From Streptomyces antarcticus (GTDB lineage: Bacteria > Actinomycetota > Actinomycetes > Streptomycetales > Streptomycetaceae): 64,000 nt of DNA. Below the pieces are notes generated by a model. It was given only the letters and a program-made list of their open reading frames with translations, had not been told where the DNA came from and did no database searches. Shown one piece after another: positions 1 to 12,483 of this stretch; the first letter of the stretch is position 1; every line of letters begins with the position of its first letter. The position numbers and the translations under genes are program-made. The stretch lies in contig NZ_JAPNLM010000013.1 of NCBI RefSeq assembly GCF_026627255.1, positions 124,001 through 188,000 on the forward strand. The letters run 5' to 3'.

Positions 1-21
1 ACCGGACGGAAAGCCCTCTCC

Positions 22-3555
<3,534 letters not shown>

Positions 3556-3562
3556 ACGCGGC

Positions 3563-3596
3563 GGAGGCCGGGAGCCCGCCCGGGCTGCCGGCCTCC
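3563..3596 (+). terminator. Hairpin terminator after mfd
   Basis: GGAGGCCGG (3563-3571) pairs with CCGGCCTCC (3588-3596), and AGCCCG/CGGGCT pairs inside it, giving a long nested GC stem seven bases after the mfd stop. There is no T-run, which is usual for Streptomyces terminators. Confidence 0.65.
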
Positions 3597-3601
3597 GGGC
3601 C

Positions 3602-3698
3602 TGCCGTGACCCGGATCGGGTGCCGCGACCCGGGGCGGTTGTCGTGACCCGGGGCGGCTGCCGGGCCCCGGAGCGGCTGCCGTGGACCGAGCGATGGC
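3602..3698. repeat. Tandem 19-bp repeats, about five units
   Basis: Four consecutive 19-base units begin at 3602, 3621, 3640 and 3659. All are variants of TGCCGTGACCCGGGGCGGC. A fifth, more diverged unit starts at 3678. They lie between the mfd terminator and the next gene and appear non-coding. Function unknown. Confidence 0.7.
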
Positions 3699-3772
3699 TG
3701 TGAACCGGGTCAACACGGATCACCGGCGTTCTCAAGTCAACGGGGGAACCGGGCCCTTCACCGGTGCACGGG

Positions 3773-3778
3773 TATGCT
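3773..3778 (+). promoter_or_regulatory. Putative -10 element (TATGCT) of a leaderless mRNA
   Basis: TATGCT ends seven bases before the ATG at 3786 and no Shine-Dalgarno lies between. This spacing would place the transcription start on the start codon. Confidence 0.45.
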
Positions 3779-3785
3779 CCCCGGC

Positions 3786-5849
3786 ATGCCCGAGGAGAGC
3801 GCCGCAGGCGCAGAGGTCACCGCCGCCGAGGTCGCCCGGCTGGCAGGCGTCGGCCGCGCCGCCGTGAGCAACTGGCGGCGCCGCCACGCCGACTTCCCCA
3901 AGCCCGCCGGCGGCTCCGAGACCAGCCCCTCCTTCGCCCTCGCCGAAGTCGAGGACTGGCTCCGGGTCCAGGGCAAACTCGCCGAGGTCCCGCTGCGCGA
4001 ACGGGTCTGGCAGCAGGTCTGCGCCCACCCCGGCGGAGCCGTACCCGCGCTCACCGAAGTCGGGGCCGCACTGCTCGTCGTACGTGACCGGCCGACCGAC
4101 TGGCTCGAGCTGACCGCCGTCTCCGACGAGCGGACGGCAGCCCTGCTGCGGCCCGTCTTCGGGCAGGTGCTCGCCGCGCGGCTCGGTGCCGGCCACCCGC
4201 TCGCCGCCGCGCCGCCCCGGCCGGCCTCCGTGCCGCTGCTGCGCGCCGCCGCCGGGCTCGCCGCCGAACTCGGCGCGCGCAAGGCCTTCGAGTTCCTGCT
4301 CGCCCGCCACCTCGACGCCAACCCCCGCCAGTACACGCGTACCCCCGGCGGCCTGGCCGAGCTCATGGCCGCCCTCGCCGGACCCGGCGTCCGCACCGTG
4401 CTCGACCCCGCCTGCGGCACCGGCACCCTGCTGCGGGCCGTCCCCGGCGCCACCGCCCTGTACGCGCAGGACTCCTCGCCCGAACTCGCCGTCCTGGCCG
4501 CGCTGCGCCTCGCCCTGCACGGCTCCGCCCAGGTCCGCGCGGCCGCCGCCGACAGCTTGCGCGCGGACGCCCATCCGCGGCCGCCCGTCGACGCCGTGCT
4601 CTGCCACCCGCCGTTCAACGAACGCGACTGGGGGCACGAGGAGCTGGCCTACGACCCCCGCTGGGAGTACGGCTTCCCGGCCCGCACCGAATCCGAACTC
4701 GCCTGGGTCCAGCACGCCCTCGCCCACCTCCGCGAGGGCGGCACCGCCGTGCTGCTCATGCCGCCCGCCGTCGCCGCCCGCCGCTCCGGCCGCCGCATCC
4801 GCGCCGATCTGCTGCGCCGCGGGGCGCTGCGGGCGGTCGTCGCGCTCCCCGCCGGGGCCGCCCCGCCCTACGGCATCCCGCTGCACCTGTGGGTGCTGCG
4901 CCGCCCCGCCCCGCACGCGGCGCCCCCCGCCGGGCTGCTGCTCGTCGACACCGCCGGCGCCACGACCGCCGCCACGACCGGCGCCGAGGGCCGCCCCCGG
5001 CCCGCCTGGCCCGCCGTGCACGGCACGGTGGAGGGCGCCTGGGCCGCGTACGAACGCACTGGCGCGGTCGAGGAGGTGCCGGGCGTCAGCCGCGTCGTGC
5101 CCGTCATCGAGCTGCTGGACGACGACGTGGACCTCACCCCCGCCCGCCACCTCCCGCCCGCCGCGGGCGGCGGCCCGGCCGAACTGAGCGCCGTGCGCGG
5201 CCGGCTCGACGAGATCCTCGCCCGCGCCGCGCGCCTCGCCCCGCCGCCCGCCGACCCGCCCGCCGGGGACGCGGGACGGCCGCCGCTGACCACCGTCGGC
5301 GAACTCGCCCGCGCCGGAGCCCTGTGGCTGCACACCGGCACCGGCGGCGGGACCGGAACGGCGCCCGTCCTCACCGTGCGGGACGTCCTTGCCGGACGCG
5401 GCCCCTCCGGCGCCCTGGCCGCCACCGCCGACGAGCCCGTGCTGACCGCCCCCGGCGACGTCCTCGTCCCCGTCGCCGGCGGAGCCTCCACCGCCGGCGG
5501 TGCCTGCGGAGTCCGCGTCGTCGGCGCGGACTGTGCCGGCGCGGTCCCCGGCCGCGGCCTGCACCTGCTGCGCCCCGACCCCGGAGTGCTCGACCCCTGG
5601 TTCCTGGCCGGATTCCTGCGCGGCACCGCCAACAACCGCCGCGCCAGCAGCCACGCCTCCACGGCCACCCGTCTCGACGTCCGCCGGCTCCGGCTGCCCC
5701 GGCTCCCGCTGGCGCAGCAGCGGCGCTACGGCGACCGCTTCCGGGCACTCGCCGAGTTCGAGGACGCGCTGCGCCAGGCCGGGCGGCTCGGCGAGCAGCT
5801 CGTGCAAGGCCTCTACGACGGCCTGGCGGACGGCACTGTCACGCCCTAG
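3786..5849 (+). CDS. HTH / N6-adenine-methylase-like protein with altered catalytic motif
   Basis: This 687-residue soluble protein starts with a MerR/XRE-like helix-turn-helix (residues 10-45, EVARLAGVGRAAVSNWRR). A SAM-binding fold follows at about 200-340, with motif I LDPACGTGTLLRA. The rest (about 450-687) resembles a type I specificity subunit ending, with LPLAQQRRYG and a terminal helix. At motif IV the expected (N/D)PP(F/Y) reads CHPPFNERDW, so the catalytic Asn is His. I infer an HsdM/HsdS-like fusion that may have lost methylation and acts as a regulator or DNA-binding protein. No restriction subunit is nearby. The start at 3786 is preferred over an in-frame ATG at 3774, which lies in the -10-like element. 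Confidence 0.72.
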   Translation: MPEESAAGAEVTAAEVARLAGVGRAAVSNWRRRHADFPKPAGGSETSPSFALAEVEDWLRVQGKLAEVPLRERVWQQVCAHPGGAVPALTEVGAALLVVRDRPTDWLELTAVSDERTAALLRPVFGQVLAARLGAGHPLAAAPPRPASVPLLRAAAGLAAELGARKAFEFLLARHLDANPRQYTRTPGGLAELMAALAGPGVRTVLDPACGTGTLLRAVPGATALYAQDSSPELAVLAALRLALHGSAQVRAAAADSLRADAHPRPPVDAVLCHPPFNERDWGHEELAYDPRWEYGFPARTESELAWVQHALAHLREGGTAVLLMPPAVAARRSGRRIRADLLRRGALRAVVALPAGAAPPYGIPLHLWVLRRPAPHAAPPAGLLLVDTAGATTAATTGAEGRPRPAWPAVHGTVEGAWAAYERTGAVEEVPGVSRVVPVIELLDDDVDLTPARHLPPAAGGGPAELSAVRGRLDEILARAARLAPPPADPPAGDAGRPPLTTVGELARAGALWLHTGTGGGTGTAPVLTVRDVLAGRGPSGALAATADEPVLTAPGDVLVPVAGGASTAGGACGVRVVGADCAGAVPGRGLHLLRPDPGVLDPWFLAGFLRGTANNRRASSHASTATRLDVRRLRLPRLPLAQQRRYGDRFRALAEFEDALRQAGRLGEQLVQGLYDGLADGTVTP

Positions 5850-5963
5850 CCCCCACTGTGCGGCGACCCTGCAACGGTTGGGCCCATCCCCTCACCGGTG
5901 GCCGGGAAGGCTGTATACCCTTTCGATCCGAATCCTCTTCCGCACGGCCCGTCAGGAGCAGCG

Positions 5964-6572
5964 ATGCACGGCCCCGGCCTCCCGCCGCAGCACGGTCACC
6001 AACCCAGTTCCGGGGGTGTCGTGACGCTGCGCGTGCTGTTCGCGCTGCTGCCCATCCTGAGCTGCGGTTTCCTCGCGTGGGGGTCGATGCTGCGACTCGC
6101 GCTGGTGACCCGCAAGACCCGCGACTGGGTGCTGCTGGTGGTCAGCGGCGGCCTCGTCGTGCTCTGGATGACGCTGATCGGTCTCGACCCCACCGCCGAG
6201 ACCAACGGCTGGCAGGGCAACCTCGGCGCCGGCGGCTCGATCTTCACCGGCTTCGCCATCTGCGTGTACTTCCTCGTCGCCGACATCAAGCACTTCGAGG
6301 CGAAGGCGGCCGACCGGTCCGCGCACTGGTACGGCTCCCAGCCGGCGCCCTACCTCCCGCCGCACCTGCCCCAGCAGCAGCAGTCGCAGGGGTACGGCTA
6401 CCCGCACCAGCAGCCGGCCCCCCGGACCACCCAGCCGCAGCACCCCGCGCAGCCCCAGCAGCCGCCGCACGCCACCCCGCCGCCGCGGATCGGGCAGGTC
6501 CGGGCCGAACTCGACGAGCTCAGTGAGCTCCTGCGCAACCAGCCGCCGCGCGACGAGGATCCGACCAGGTGA
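5964..6572 (+). CDS. Membrane protein translationally coupled to a Ser/Thr kinase
   Basis: This 202-residue protein has a short N-terminal tail and three predicted membrane segments (about residues 20-40, 54-74 and 90-110). A cytoplasmic Gln/Pro/Tyr-rich tail (QQQQSQGYGYP, PQQPPH) and a terminal helix (RAELDELSELLR) follow. AGGAG at 5954-5958 sets the ATG at 5964. The last four bases (GTGA) overlap the kinase start, so the two are co-translated. I infer a membrane anchor or partner for the kinase, which has no membrane segment of its own. No named family recognised. Confidence 0.75.
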   Translation: MHGPGLPPQHGHQPSSGGVVTLRVLFALLPILSCGFLAWGSMLRLALVTRKTRDWVLLVVSGGLVVLWMTLIGLDPTAETNGWQGNLGAGGSIFTGFAICVYFLVADIKHFEAKAADRSAHWYGSQPAPYLPPHLPQQQQSQGYGYPHQQPAPRTTQPQHPAQPQQPPHATPPPRIGQVRAELDELSELLRNQPPRDEDPTR

Positions 6573-8077
6573 CCGAACGGCTCATCGGAGAGCGCTACCA
6601 GCTCGCCACCATCCTCGGCCAGGGCGGCATGGGACAGGTCTGGACGGCCTACGACCAGCGCCTGGACCGGCGGGTCGCCGTCAAGCTGCTGCGCCCCGAC
6701 AAGGTGGCCGGCCCCGGCACGGTCGCCGAGGAGCTGCGCCGCCGCTTCGTGCGCGAGTGCCGGGTCACGGCGCAGGTCGACCACCCCGGCCTCGTCACCG
6801 TGCACGACGCGGGCAGCGACGGCGACGAGCTGTACCTGGTCATGGGCTACGTCGAGGGCGCCGACCTCGCCGACCACCTCGCGGAGCACGACCCGTACCC
6901 CTGGCCGTGGGCCGTCGCGATCGTCGCGCAGCTGTGCGCCGTCCTGTCGGCGGTGCACGCGGTGCCGATCGTCCACCGCGACCTGAAGCCGCGCAACGTC
7001 ATGGTCCGGCCCGACGGCACCGTCCTCGTCCTGGACCTCGGCGTGGCCTCGGTGATGGACACCGACACCACCCGCCTGACCAGCACCGGATCACCCATCG
7101 GCAGCCCCGCCTACATGTCCCCCGAGCAGGCCATGGGCGGCGCGGTCGGCCCGTACACCGACCTCTACGCCCTCGGCGTGCTGCTGTACGAACTCCTCAG
7201 CGGGAACGTCCCCTTCGCGGGGTCCACCGCCCTCGGCGTCCTGCACCGCCACCTGTACGAGCCCCCGCTCCCGGTCCGCCAGCTCCGCCCGGAGGTCCCG
7301 CCGGAGCTGGAGGCCGTCCTGCTGCGCCTCCTCGCCAAGGACCCCCAGGACCGCCCCGCCTCCGCCCAGGAGGTGTACGAGGCCCTCGTGCCGCTGCTGC
7401 CCGCGCGCGGTAGCGCCGCCCCCTCCGGCCCGCTCGACCCCACCCGCCCCTTCACGCGGCCCCACGCACCCTGGCCGGACCGGGCCACGGCGATCCCGCC
7501 GCGGCCCGCCGACCCGCCGACGCCCCCGCGGCCGGACATCCCCGGCGCGGTGGACGAGGCACGCACGCTCCTGGACCAGGGGCAGCTGACCCAGGCCGGG
7601 GACATCCTCGGCGGCATCCTCCCGGCGGCCGTGGCCCAGCACGGCGAGCACTCCCCGGTGGTCCGCTCCCTGCGCAAGCAGTACGCGGCCACGCTGATGG
7701 ACGACGGCCAGTACCGCCGCGCCCTGCCCGAGCTGCGCCGCCTCGCCGACCAGTTCCCGGCGGGCGACCCGCAGTCCCTGCGCTTCCGCTACGACTCGGC
7801 GCAGTGCCTGGAGCAACTCGGCGAACCGGCCGCCGCCCTCGCGGAGTACCGCTCCCTGCTCCCGCTGTTCGAGAACCACTACGCCAACCCGGACCCGGGC
7901 CTGCCCCTGGAGGTCCGCCGCCGGATAGCGCACCTGCTGCTCTCCCTCGGCGACCGCCCCGCCGCCCACGCCACCCTGGTCCGCCTGCTCTTCGACGCGG
8001 ACCGCCTGCACGGCCCGGCCCACCCGTTCCCGACGGAGGTCCGCCGCACCCTGCACTGGCTCGGTCAGGTCCGCTGA
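6569..8077 (+). CDS. Hanks-type Ser/Thr protein kinase with TPR-like C-terminus
   Basis: The kinase domain covers about residues 1-275. It has the glycine loop GQGGMGQVW, the lysine in VAVKLL, the catalytic loop VHRDLKPRNVM, DLG in place of DFG (VLDLGVASV) and the activation-segment SPAYMSPEQ. A Pro-rich linker (about 280-325) leads to about 175 residues of helical repeats (EARTLLDQGQLTQAGDIL, YRRALPELRRLADQF) that look like TPRs. There is no transmembrane helix or PASTA domain, unlike PknB, so it is probably soluble. GTG start overlaps the preceding gene's stop. Substrates cannot be read from the sequence. Confidence 0.9.
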   Translation: MTERLIGERYQLATILGQGGMGQVWTAYDQRLDRRVAVKLLRPDKVAGPGTVAEELRRRFVRECRVTAQVDHPGLVTVHDAGSDGDELYLVMGYVEGADLADHLAEHDPYPWPWAVAIVAQLCAVLSAVHAVPIVHRDLKPRNVMVRPDGTVLVLDLGVASVMDTDTTRLTSTGSPIGSPAYMSPEQAMGGAVGPYTDLYALGVLLYELLSGNVPFAGSTALGVLHRHLYEPPLPVRQLRPEVPPELEAVLLRLLAKDPQDRPASAQEVYEALVPLLPARGSAAPSGPLDPTRPFTRPHAPWPDRATAIPPRPADPPTPPRPDIPGAVDEARTLLDQGQLTQAGDILGGILPAAVAQHGEHSPVVRSLRKQYAATLMDDGQYRRALPELRRLADQFPAGDPQSLRFRYDSAQCLEQLGEPAAALAEYRSLLPLFENHYANPDPGLPLEVRRRIAHLLLSLGDRPAAHATLVRLLFDADRLHGPAHPFPTEVRRTLHWLGQVR

Positions 8078-8087
8078 CGGGGCCTGC

Positions 8088-8219
8088 TCAGGTGCCCGGT
8101 GCGGCGATGGCCGGCCCCAGCGACTCGGCGGCTTCGAGCAGGCGCTGGTCGTACGTCACGAAGGTGAGCTGCTCGGCGCCGGGCTGGCCGGCCAGGAGCT
8201 GTGCGGTGGCCAGGGTTCG
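8088..8219 (-). pseudogene. C-terminal remnant of a PIN-domain (VapC-like) toxin
   Basis: Reading leftward from about 8219, one frame gives RTLATAQLLAG, then LTFVTYDQRLLEAAE, then a stop at 8088. This matches the C-terminal end of PIN nucleases, which have a DALHLATA helix and a TYD.R.L.AA motif with the last acidic residue. The rest of the toxin and any antitoxin are absent. The preceding YfhO-like gene reads through in another frame and ends at 8156 inside this fragment, which suggests a deletion joined the two. Confidence 0.6.
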
Positions 8220-10582
8220 CCCGGACGAGTGGCCGGGGCCTTGCCGCGCCGCCGGGAGCGCCGTACCAGGGCGACCAGGGTCAGCGCCGCCGCAGCAGCC
8301 GCCGCCGCGCCCGGGATCAGGCCCGGCGGGCGGAAGGAGCAGGTCACCGGCCCGGTGCGGCCGTCGAGCGGGACGGCCACCAGGCCCAGGTGCGCCGCCG
8401 CCGGGCGGCCGTTGCAGGTCCAGCCCGCGACCGCCGGGACGGAGAGGACAGCCGTGCCCGTGCTCCCCGGGGGCAGCACGGCCCGTACGTCCGCGGAACC
8501 CACCCGCACGGACACCGCCCCCGAGGCCCGCAGGGCGGCCACCGCCGGGGTGAGCCGGGCCCGGTCCAGACAGGACAGCGTCCACCGGGCGGGCGGGGCG
8601 GCGTCGAAGACCAGCACGGAGGACGGCCCACGGGAGACGCCCAGCGGCTGCACGGCCGCCCGGTTGCGGGGGGCCGCGCCGTTCAGCCGGAACGGGGGCC
8701 CGTCCGCGCGCCGGGCCGTCGCGTTGTACTCCGGGGCCCACAGGAAGGCCTCCGTGCCCGCGCGGCACACCCCCGGCGCGACCGGGTCCTCGTACACCCG
8801 CGCACCCAGCAGCGCCTCCTGGTTGGCGAACGGGGAGTCCCCGTACACCGGCGCGGGGCCCGGCGGGCGCACGGTGACCAGCGGCGGGACCTCCGCCCGG
8901 CCGACCGTGCCGTCGGGCCGCAGCCGCGCCCCGACGGCGAAGACCGCGTCCGTCACCGGGCTGTCGATGCTCTGGACGTTGCGCCCGCGCGAGGTCCAGC
9001 CCGCCCCGAGCGCCGCCATCGTGTCCGTGAACACCTTCGGTGTGTGGCTGCTGTAGTACGCGCCGCCCTCCCCGCCCAGCAGCATCGGATCGTTGCCCGA
9101 CAGGGCGGGCCGCCCCGCGTCGGTGCGGTACGCCGGCCAGCCCCCGGCGGCCTCCAGTGCCTCGGCGCGCGCGGTGTGCGCCGCGCCCCACGACGGGTAG
9201 TCGTCGAGGCCGCCGAGCTTGCCCCGGTGCCCTTGGGCCCCCGTCGCGGCCGCCTGAGCGAGGAGCACCCCCGCCAGCAGCCCGGCGGCCGGCAGCAGCA
9301 GCCGCGGCCGCCGCAGCGCCCACCAGGCGAGGGCCGCTACCGCCAGCCCGCCGCAGAACAGCCCGTACCCCCAGGCCGTCGTCAGCGTGCTGCCGCGCGC
9401 CGACAGCGCCGCGGCCGCCAGCAGCCCGGCCCCGGCCGCGAGGGCCCGCGGCGGCGGCGGGCCCGCCGCCAGCCCGGTCCAGGCGGCGATCACGGCGATC
9501 CCGGCCAGTACGAAGGTCTGCCGGTACGGGCTCCCGTTCGGGGTCGCGAACAGGTGCCAGGCCAGGTGCGCCGGAGCCCACTGGAGGGACAGCGCCACCG
9601 CCGCCGTCAGCCCCGCCCACCACCACCGGGCGCGCGCGGGCACCCCCCGGTGGAACGGCAGCGCGGCCACCAGCAGCAGCGTGCCGGTGCCGACGAAGAC
9701 GGCGGGGGAGGAGAAGGAGTACGTGGCGGGCAGCAGCCGCGCGAACACGTCCGCCCACGGCACCGGCCGGAACTCCCGGGACCACCCCGGGTACGCCTGC
9801 CCGGAGCTGAGGAACAGCGGGACCAGGACCGGCGCCGCGAGCGCCAGGCCCAGCGCGGCCGTCGCGGCGGCCCGCCCGACGGCCCGCAGCCGGGGCCCCG
9901 CCCCCTCCCGCGTCAGCACCACCCGTACGGCCAGGACCAGCACCGCGCCCAGCGTCGCCATGTAGGCGGTGTAGAAGTTCGCCGTCCAGCACACCGCCAC
10001 CACCAGCACCCCGAGGACGGGCCGGCGCCCCCGCAGGGCCCATTCACCCGTCAGACACAGGAGCGGGAAGGCGATCAGCCCGTCCAGCCACATCGGGTTG
10101 TACGAGGCCTCGACCACCGACCAGCCGCACAGCCCGTACGAGGCCCCCAGCAGCCCCGCCGCCCACCACGGGCCGCGGGCTTGCGTGCGCAGCAGCCAGG
10201 CCATCGCCGCCGCGGCCGCGGCCGTCTTGAGCACCGTGACCACGTACACCGCGAGGTCGATGCCGTCGCGCGGGAAGAGCCCGACGAGGGGGGCGAACGG
10301 ACTGGTCAGGTACGTGCCCAGGTCCGGCAGGAAGCTGGTCCCGTACCCGGACTGCCAGTTGACCAGCAGCCCGCCCCGGGCCCGGCCGTGCAGCAGGTCC
10401 CACAGGTGCGCGTGGAAGGGGACGAACTGGTTGCCGAGGTCGTTGACGCTGCGGTGGCGCGGCCCGTAGGGGAAGACGCGGGCGACGGCGTCCCCCGCGC
10501 CCACGGCCACCGCCGTGAGCAGGGCGGCGGCGGCCGAGCCGAGCAGGCTCAGGCGGCGCGGAGAGCGGTGCGGTGTCGACAT
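8156..10582 (-). CDS. YfhO-family multi-spanning membrane protein
   Basis: This 808-residue integral membrane protein has about twelve to thirteen hydrophobic helices up to residue 530, then an extracytoplasmic domain, then a final helix near 755-780 and a basic end (RRSRRRGK). The early loop with NDLGNQFVPFHAHLW and NWQSGYGTSFLPDLGTY is typical of YfhO. Firmicute relatives glycosylate or transport for teichoic acids; the role in Streptomyces is unclear. ATG at 10582 is chosen over an upstream in-frame start because that extension is not hydrophobic. The last ~20 residues run into the PIN remnant, so this C-terminus is probably not ancestral. Confidence 0.85.
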   Translation of the reverse strand: MSTPHRSPRRLSLLGSAAAALLTAVAVGAGDAVARVFPYGPRHRSVNDLGNQFVPFHAHLWDLLHGRARGGLLVNWQSGYGTSFLPDLGTYLTSPFAPLVGLFPRDGIDLAVYVVTVLKTAAAAAAMAWLLRTQARGPWWAAGLLGASYGLCGWSVVEASYNPMWLDGLIAFPLLCLTGEWALRGRRPVLGVLVVAVCWTANFYTAYMATLGAVLVLAVRVVLTREGAGPRLRAVGRAAATAALGLALAAPVLVPLFLSSGQAYPGWSREFRPVPWADVFARLLPATYSFSSPAVFVGTGTLLLVAALPFHRGVPARARWWWAGLTAAVALSLQWAPAHLAWHLFATPNGSPYRQTFVLAGIAVIAAWTGLAAGPPPPRALAAGAGLLAAAALSARGSTLTTAWGYGLFCGGLAVAALAWWALRRPRLLLPAAGLLAGVLLAQAAATGAQGHRGKLGGLDDYPSWGAAHTARAEALEAAGGWPAYRTDAGRPALSGNDPMLLGGEGGAYYSSHTPKVFTDTMAALGAGWTSRGRNVQSIDSPVTDAVFAVGARLRPDGTVGRAEVPPLVTVRPPGPAPVYGDSPFANQEALLGARVYEDPVAPGVCRAGTEAFLWAPEYNATARRADGPPFRLNGAAPRNRAAVQPLGVSRGPSSVLVFDAAPPARWTLSCLDRARLTPAVAALRASGAVSVRVGSADVRAVLPPGSTGTAVLSVPAVAGWTCNGRPAAAHLGLVAVPLDGRTGPVTCSFRPPGLIPGAAAAAAAALTLVALVRRSRRRGKAPATRPGEPWPPHSSWPASPAPSSSPS

Positions 10583-10757
10583 GGTGGGCCGACCCTGGCA
10601 GCGCCGGAGGTCCGAAGGATGGCCACCGGGTGAACACGCACCCCAACACCCCGGGAATCGTTGGTCGAACCGGTGGCCCGGACCACCCTGACTGCTTACC
10701 ATCGATCACCGCAAGGCTTGTGCACCGAAGCACAATCTCCCGGCCCTGGAGGCTCCT

Positions 10758-11384
10758 TTGCACCGTCGCGCAGCGCTCTCCGTCTCCGTCGCCCTGCTCC
10801 TGGCGGCCCCCCTGCTGTCCGCCTGTTCGGGCGGCCAGCCCCACGCGGGCACCGCGGCCGTCGTGGGCGGGGAGCGGATCACCACTTCCGCGCTCCAGGC
10901 CCAGGTCAACGACGTGCGCGCCGCGCAGAACCGCTCCGGGCAGGCCGCCGCCGAACTCATCGCGGCGACCCCCAACCTGGAGCGGCTCAAGCTCGGCTCG
11001 ATGCTCCAGAGCCGCATCATCGACAAGATGGCCGACTCCGCCGGTCTCACGGCCACCACCAAGGAGATCGAGGAAGAGCGCAAGGCGTTCGCCGAGGGCA
11101 ACGGCGGCGCCGCCCAGTTCGAGGCGCTCCTCCTGCAGAAGGCCGCCACCGCCCCCGGTCAGTCGGACCGGTTCCTCACCGACCGGGTGCTCCTCGCGAA
11201 GCTGAACGCCAAGTACGGCAACGGCAAGCTCGCCGAGCCGGCCGCGGCCGCCGCGAAGGCGCTCGACATCGAGGTGAACCCGCGCTACGGGGCGTGGGAC
11301 GCCGCGCAGGTCCAGCTCGGCGAGGCGCAGACCCCCTGGATCACCCAGAAGACCCGCCCCGAGCAGGCCCCCGCCGGAGCCTGA
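10758..11384 (+). CDS. SurA N-terminal-domain lipoprotein
   Basis: This 208-residue protein has a lipobox at residues 19-22 (LSAC), so it should be lipid-anchored on the outer face of the membrane. Residues 30-130 resemble the SurA_N chaperone segment (VVGGERITTSALQAQV, ... RIIDKMADSAGLTAT). No peptidyl-prolyl isomerase domain follows, so a chaperone-like role is inferred. The start is a rare TTG, set by GGAGG at 10748-10752. It lies just upstream of mazG in the same direction. Confidence 0.85.
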   Translation: MHRRAALSVSVALLLAAPLLSACSGGQPHAGTAAVVGGERITTSALQAQVNDVRAAQNRSGQAAAELIAATPNLERLKLGSMLQSRIIDKMADSAGLTATTKEIEEERKAFAEGNGGAAQFEALLLQKAATAPGQSDRFLTDRVLLAKLNAKYGNGKLAEPAAAAAKALDIEVNPRYGAWDAAQVQLGEAQTPWITQKTRPEQAPAGA

Positions 11385-11412
11385 CCCCGGCCGCCGGAGG
11401 TAGGTTCGCCGG

Positions 11413-12456
11413 GTGACCGACCACGTACCCGCCGAGCCCGCCCCCGCCGAGCCCACCGGCCGCATCGTCCTGCTGACCACCAGCCACCGGGTCGCCCCGG
11501 GCGTGCTGTCCTGGCCGGCCTGGCAGGTCCTGCACGCCGCGGACCGGGTGCTGTGCGCCGATCCGGCCCACCCGCAGCTGCCGTACCTGCGGGACGCGGG
11601 CATCGAGGTCGAGCAGGCGGCCCCGGACGCGCCCGCGCTGGTCGGGGCCTGCGCCGGCGGACGGACCGTCGTGGTGCTCCCGGGCGGCGAGGGCGACCGG
11701 CGGCTGACCGACGGCCTGGCCCGGCTCGCGGGCTCGGGCCGGGTCTCCATGCCGGACCTGGAACTGCTGCCGGGCTCGTACGACCTGCCGGGCGCGCGCC
11801 TGCTCGACCTGGTCCAGGTGATGGACCGGATCCGGCGCGAGTGCCCGTGGTCCTCCCGCCAGACCCACCGGGGCCTGGCGAAGTACGGGATCGAGGAGGC
11901 GTACGAACTCGTCGAGGCCATCGAGGACGGGAACCGGACGGAGCTGCGCGAGGAACTCGGCGACGTGCTCCTCCAGGTCGTCTTCCACGCACGCATCGCC
12001 GAGGAGTACCGCGCGGACGCGGAGGGGGAAGAGGGCGAGGAGGGGGAAGAGGGAGAGGACGGCGACGGGCCGTTCTCCATCGACGACGTCGCCGGGACCC
12101 TGGTGGAGAAGCTGGTCCGCCGCCACCCGCACGTGTTCGGGGACGCGACGGCGGACACCCCGGAAGAGGTCAAGGAGCACTGGCTGCGGACCAAGGCGGT
12201 CGAGAAGCAGCGGGAGTCGGTCACCGACGGGATCCCGCTCGGCCAGCCCGGCCTCGCGCTCGCGGCCAAGCTCGCCGGCCGCGCCCGTACGGGCGGGGTG
12301 CCCGTGGACCTGCCCCGCGGCGAGGGCGTCGGCTACGAGCTGCTGGCGCTGGCGGCGCGCGCCGAGGCGGCGGGTATCGACCCCGAGACCGCCCTGCGCG
12401 CGGCGGCCCGCGCCTACCGGGACGCGATCCGGGCCGCCGAGGGCGTCGGACCGTAG
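11413..12456 (+). CDS. mazG: MazG-family nucleoside triphosphate pyrophosphohydrolase
   Basis: This 347-residue protein cleaves NTPs to NMPs and pyrophosphate, clearing abnormal nucleotides. A ~110-residue N-terminal extension resembles the start of tetrapyrrole methylases (GRIVLLTTSHRV..., VVVLPGGEGD). The MazG fold follows, with IRRECPWSSRQTH, the EExxE cluster (IEEAYELVEAI) and the downstream ELGDVLLQVVFHA. An acidic run of EGE/EEGE repeats (about residues 200-216) sits inside the MazG region. TAGGTT lies six bases before the GTG, suggesting a leaderless mRNA. Confidence 0.92.
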   Translation: MTDHVPAEPAPAEPTGRIVLLTTSHRVAPGVLSWPAWQVLHAADRVLCADPAHPQLPYLRDAGIEVEQAAPDAPALVGACAGGRTVVVLPGGEGDRRLTDGLARLAGSGRVSMPDLELLPGSYDLPGARLLDLVQVMDRIRRECPWSSRQTHRGLAKYGIEEAYELVEAIEDGNRTELREELGDVLLQVVFHARIAEEYRADAEGEEGEEGEEGEDGDGPFSIDDVAGTLVEKLVRRHPHVFGDATADTPEEVKEHWLRTKAVEKQRESVTDGIPLGQPGLALAAKLAGRARTGGVPVDLPRGEGVGYELLALAARAEAAGIDPETALRAAARAYRDAIRAAEGVGP

Positions 12457-12483
12457 TCCGGGCCGGTCCGGATCGCGTCCCGC

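Noticed and set aside
8201..10633. An 810-codon plus-strand frame opposite the YfhO-like gene
   Set aside because: Very Arg/Gly/Gln-rich and antisense to clear membrane helices; shadow only.
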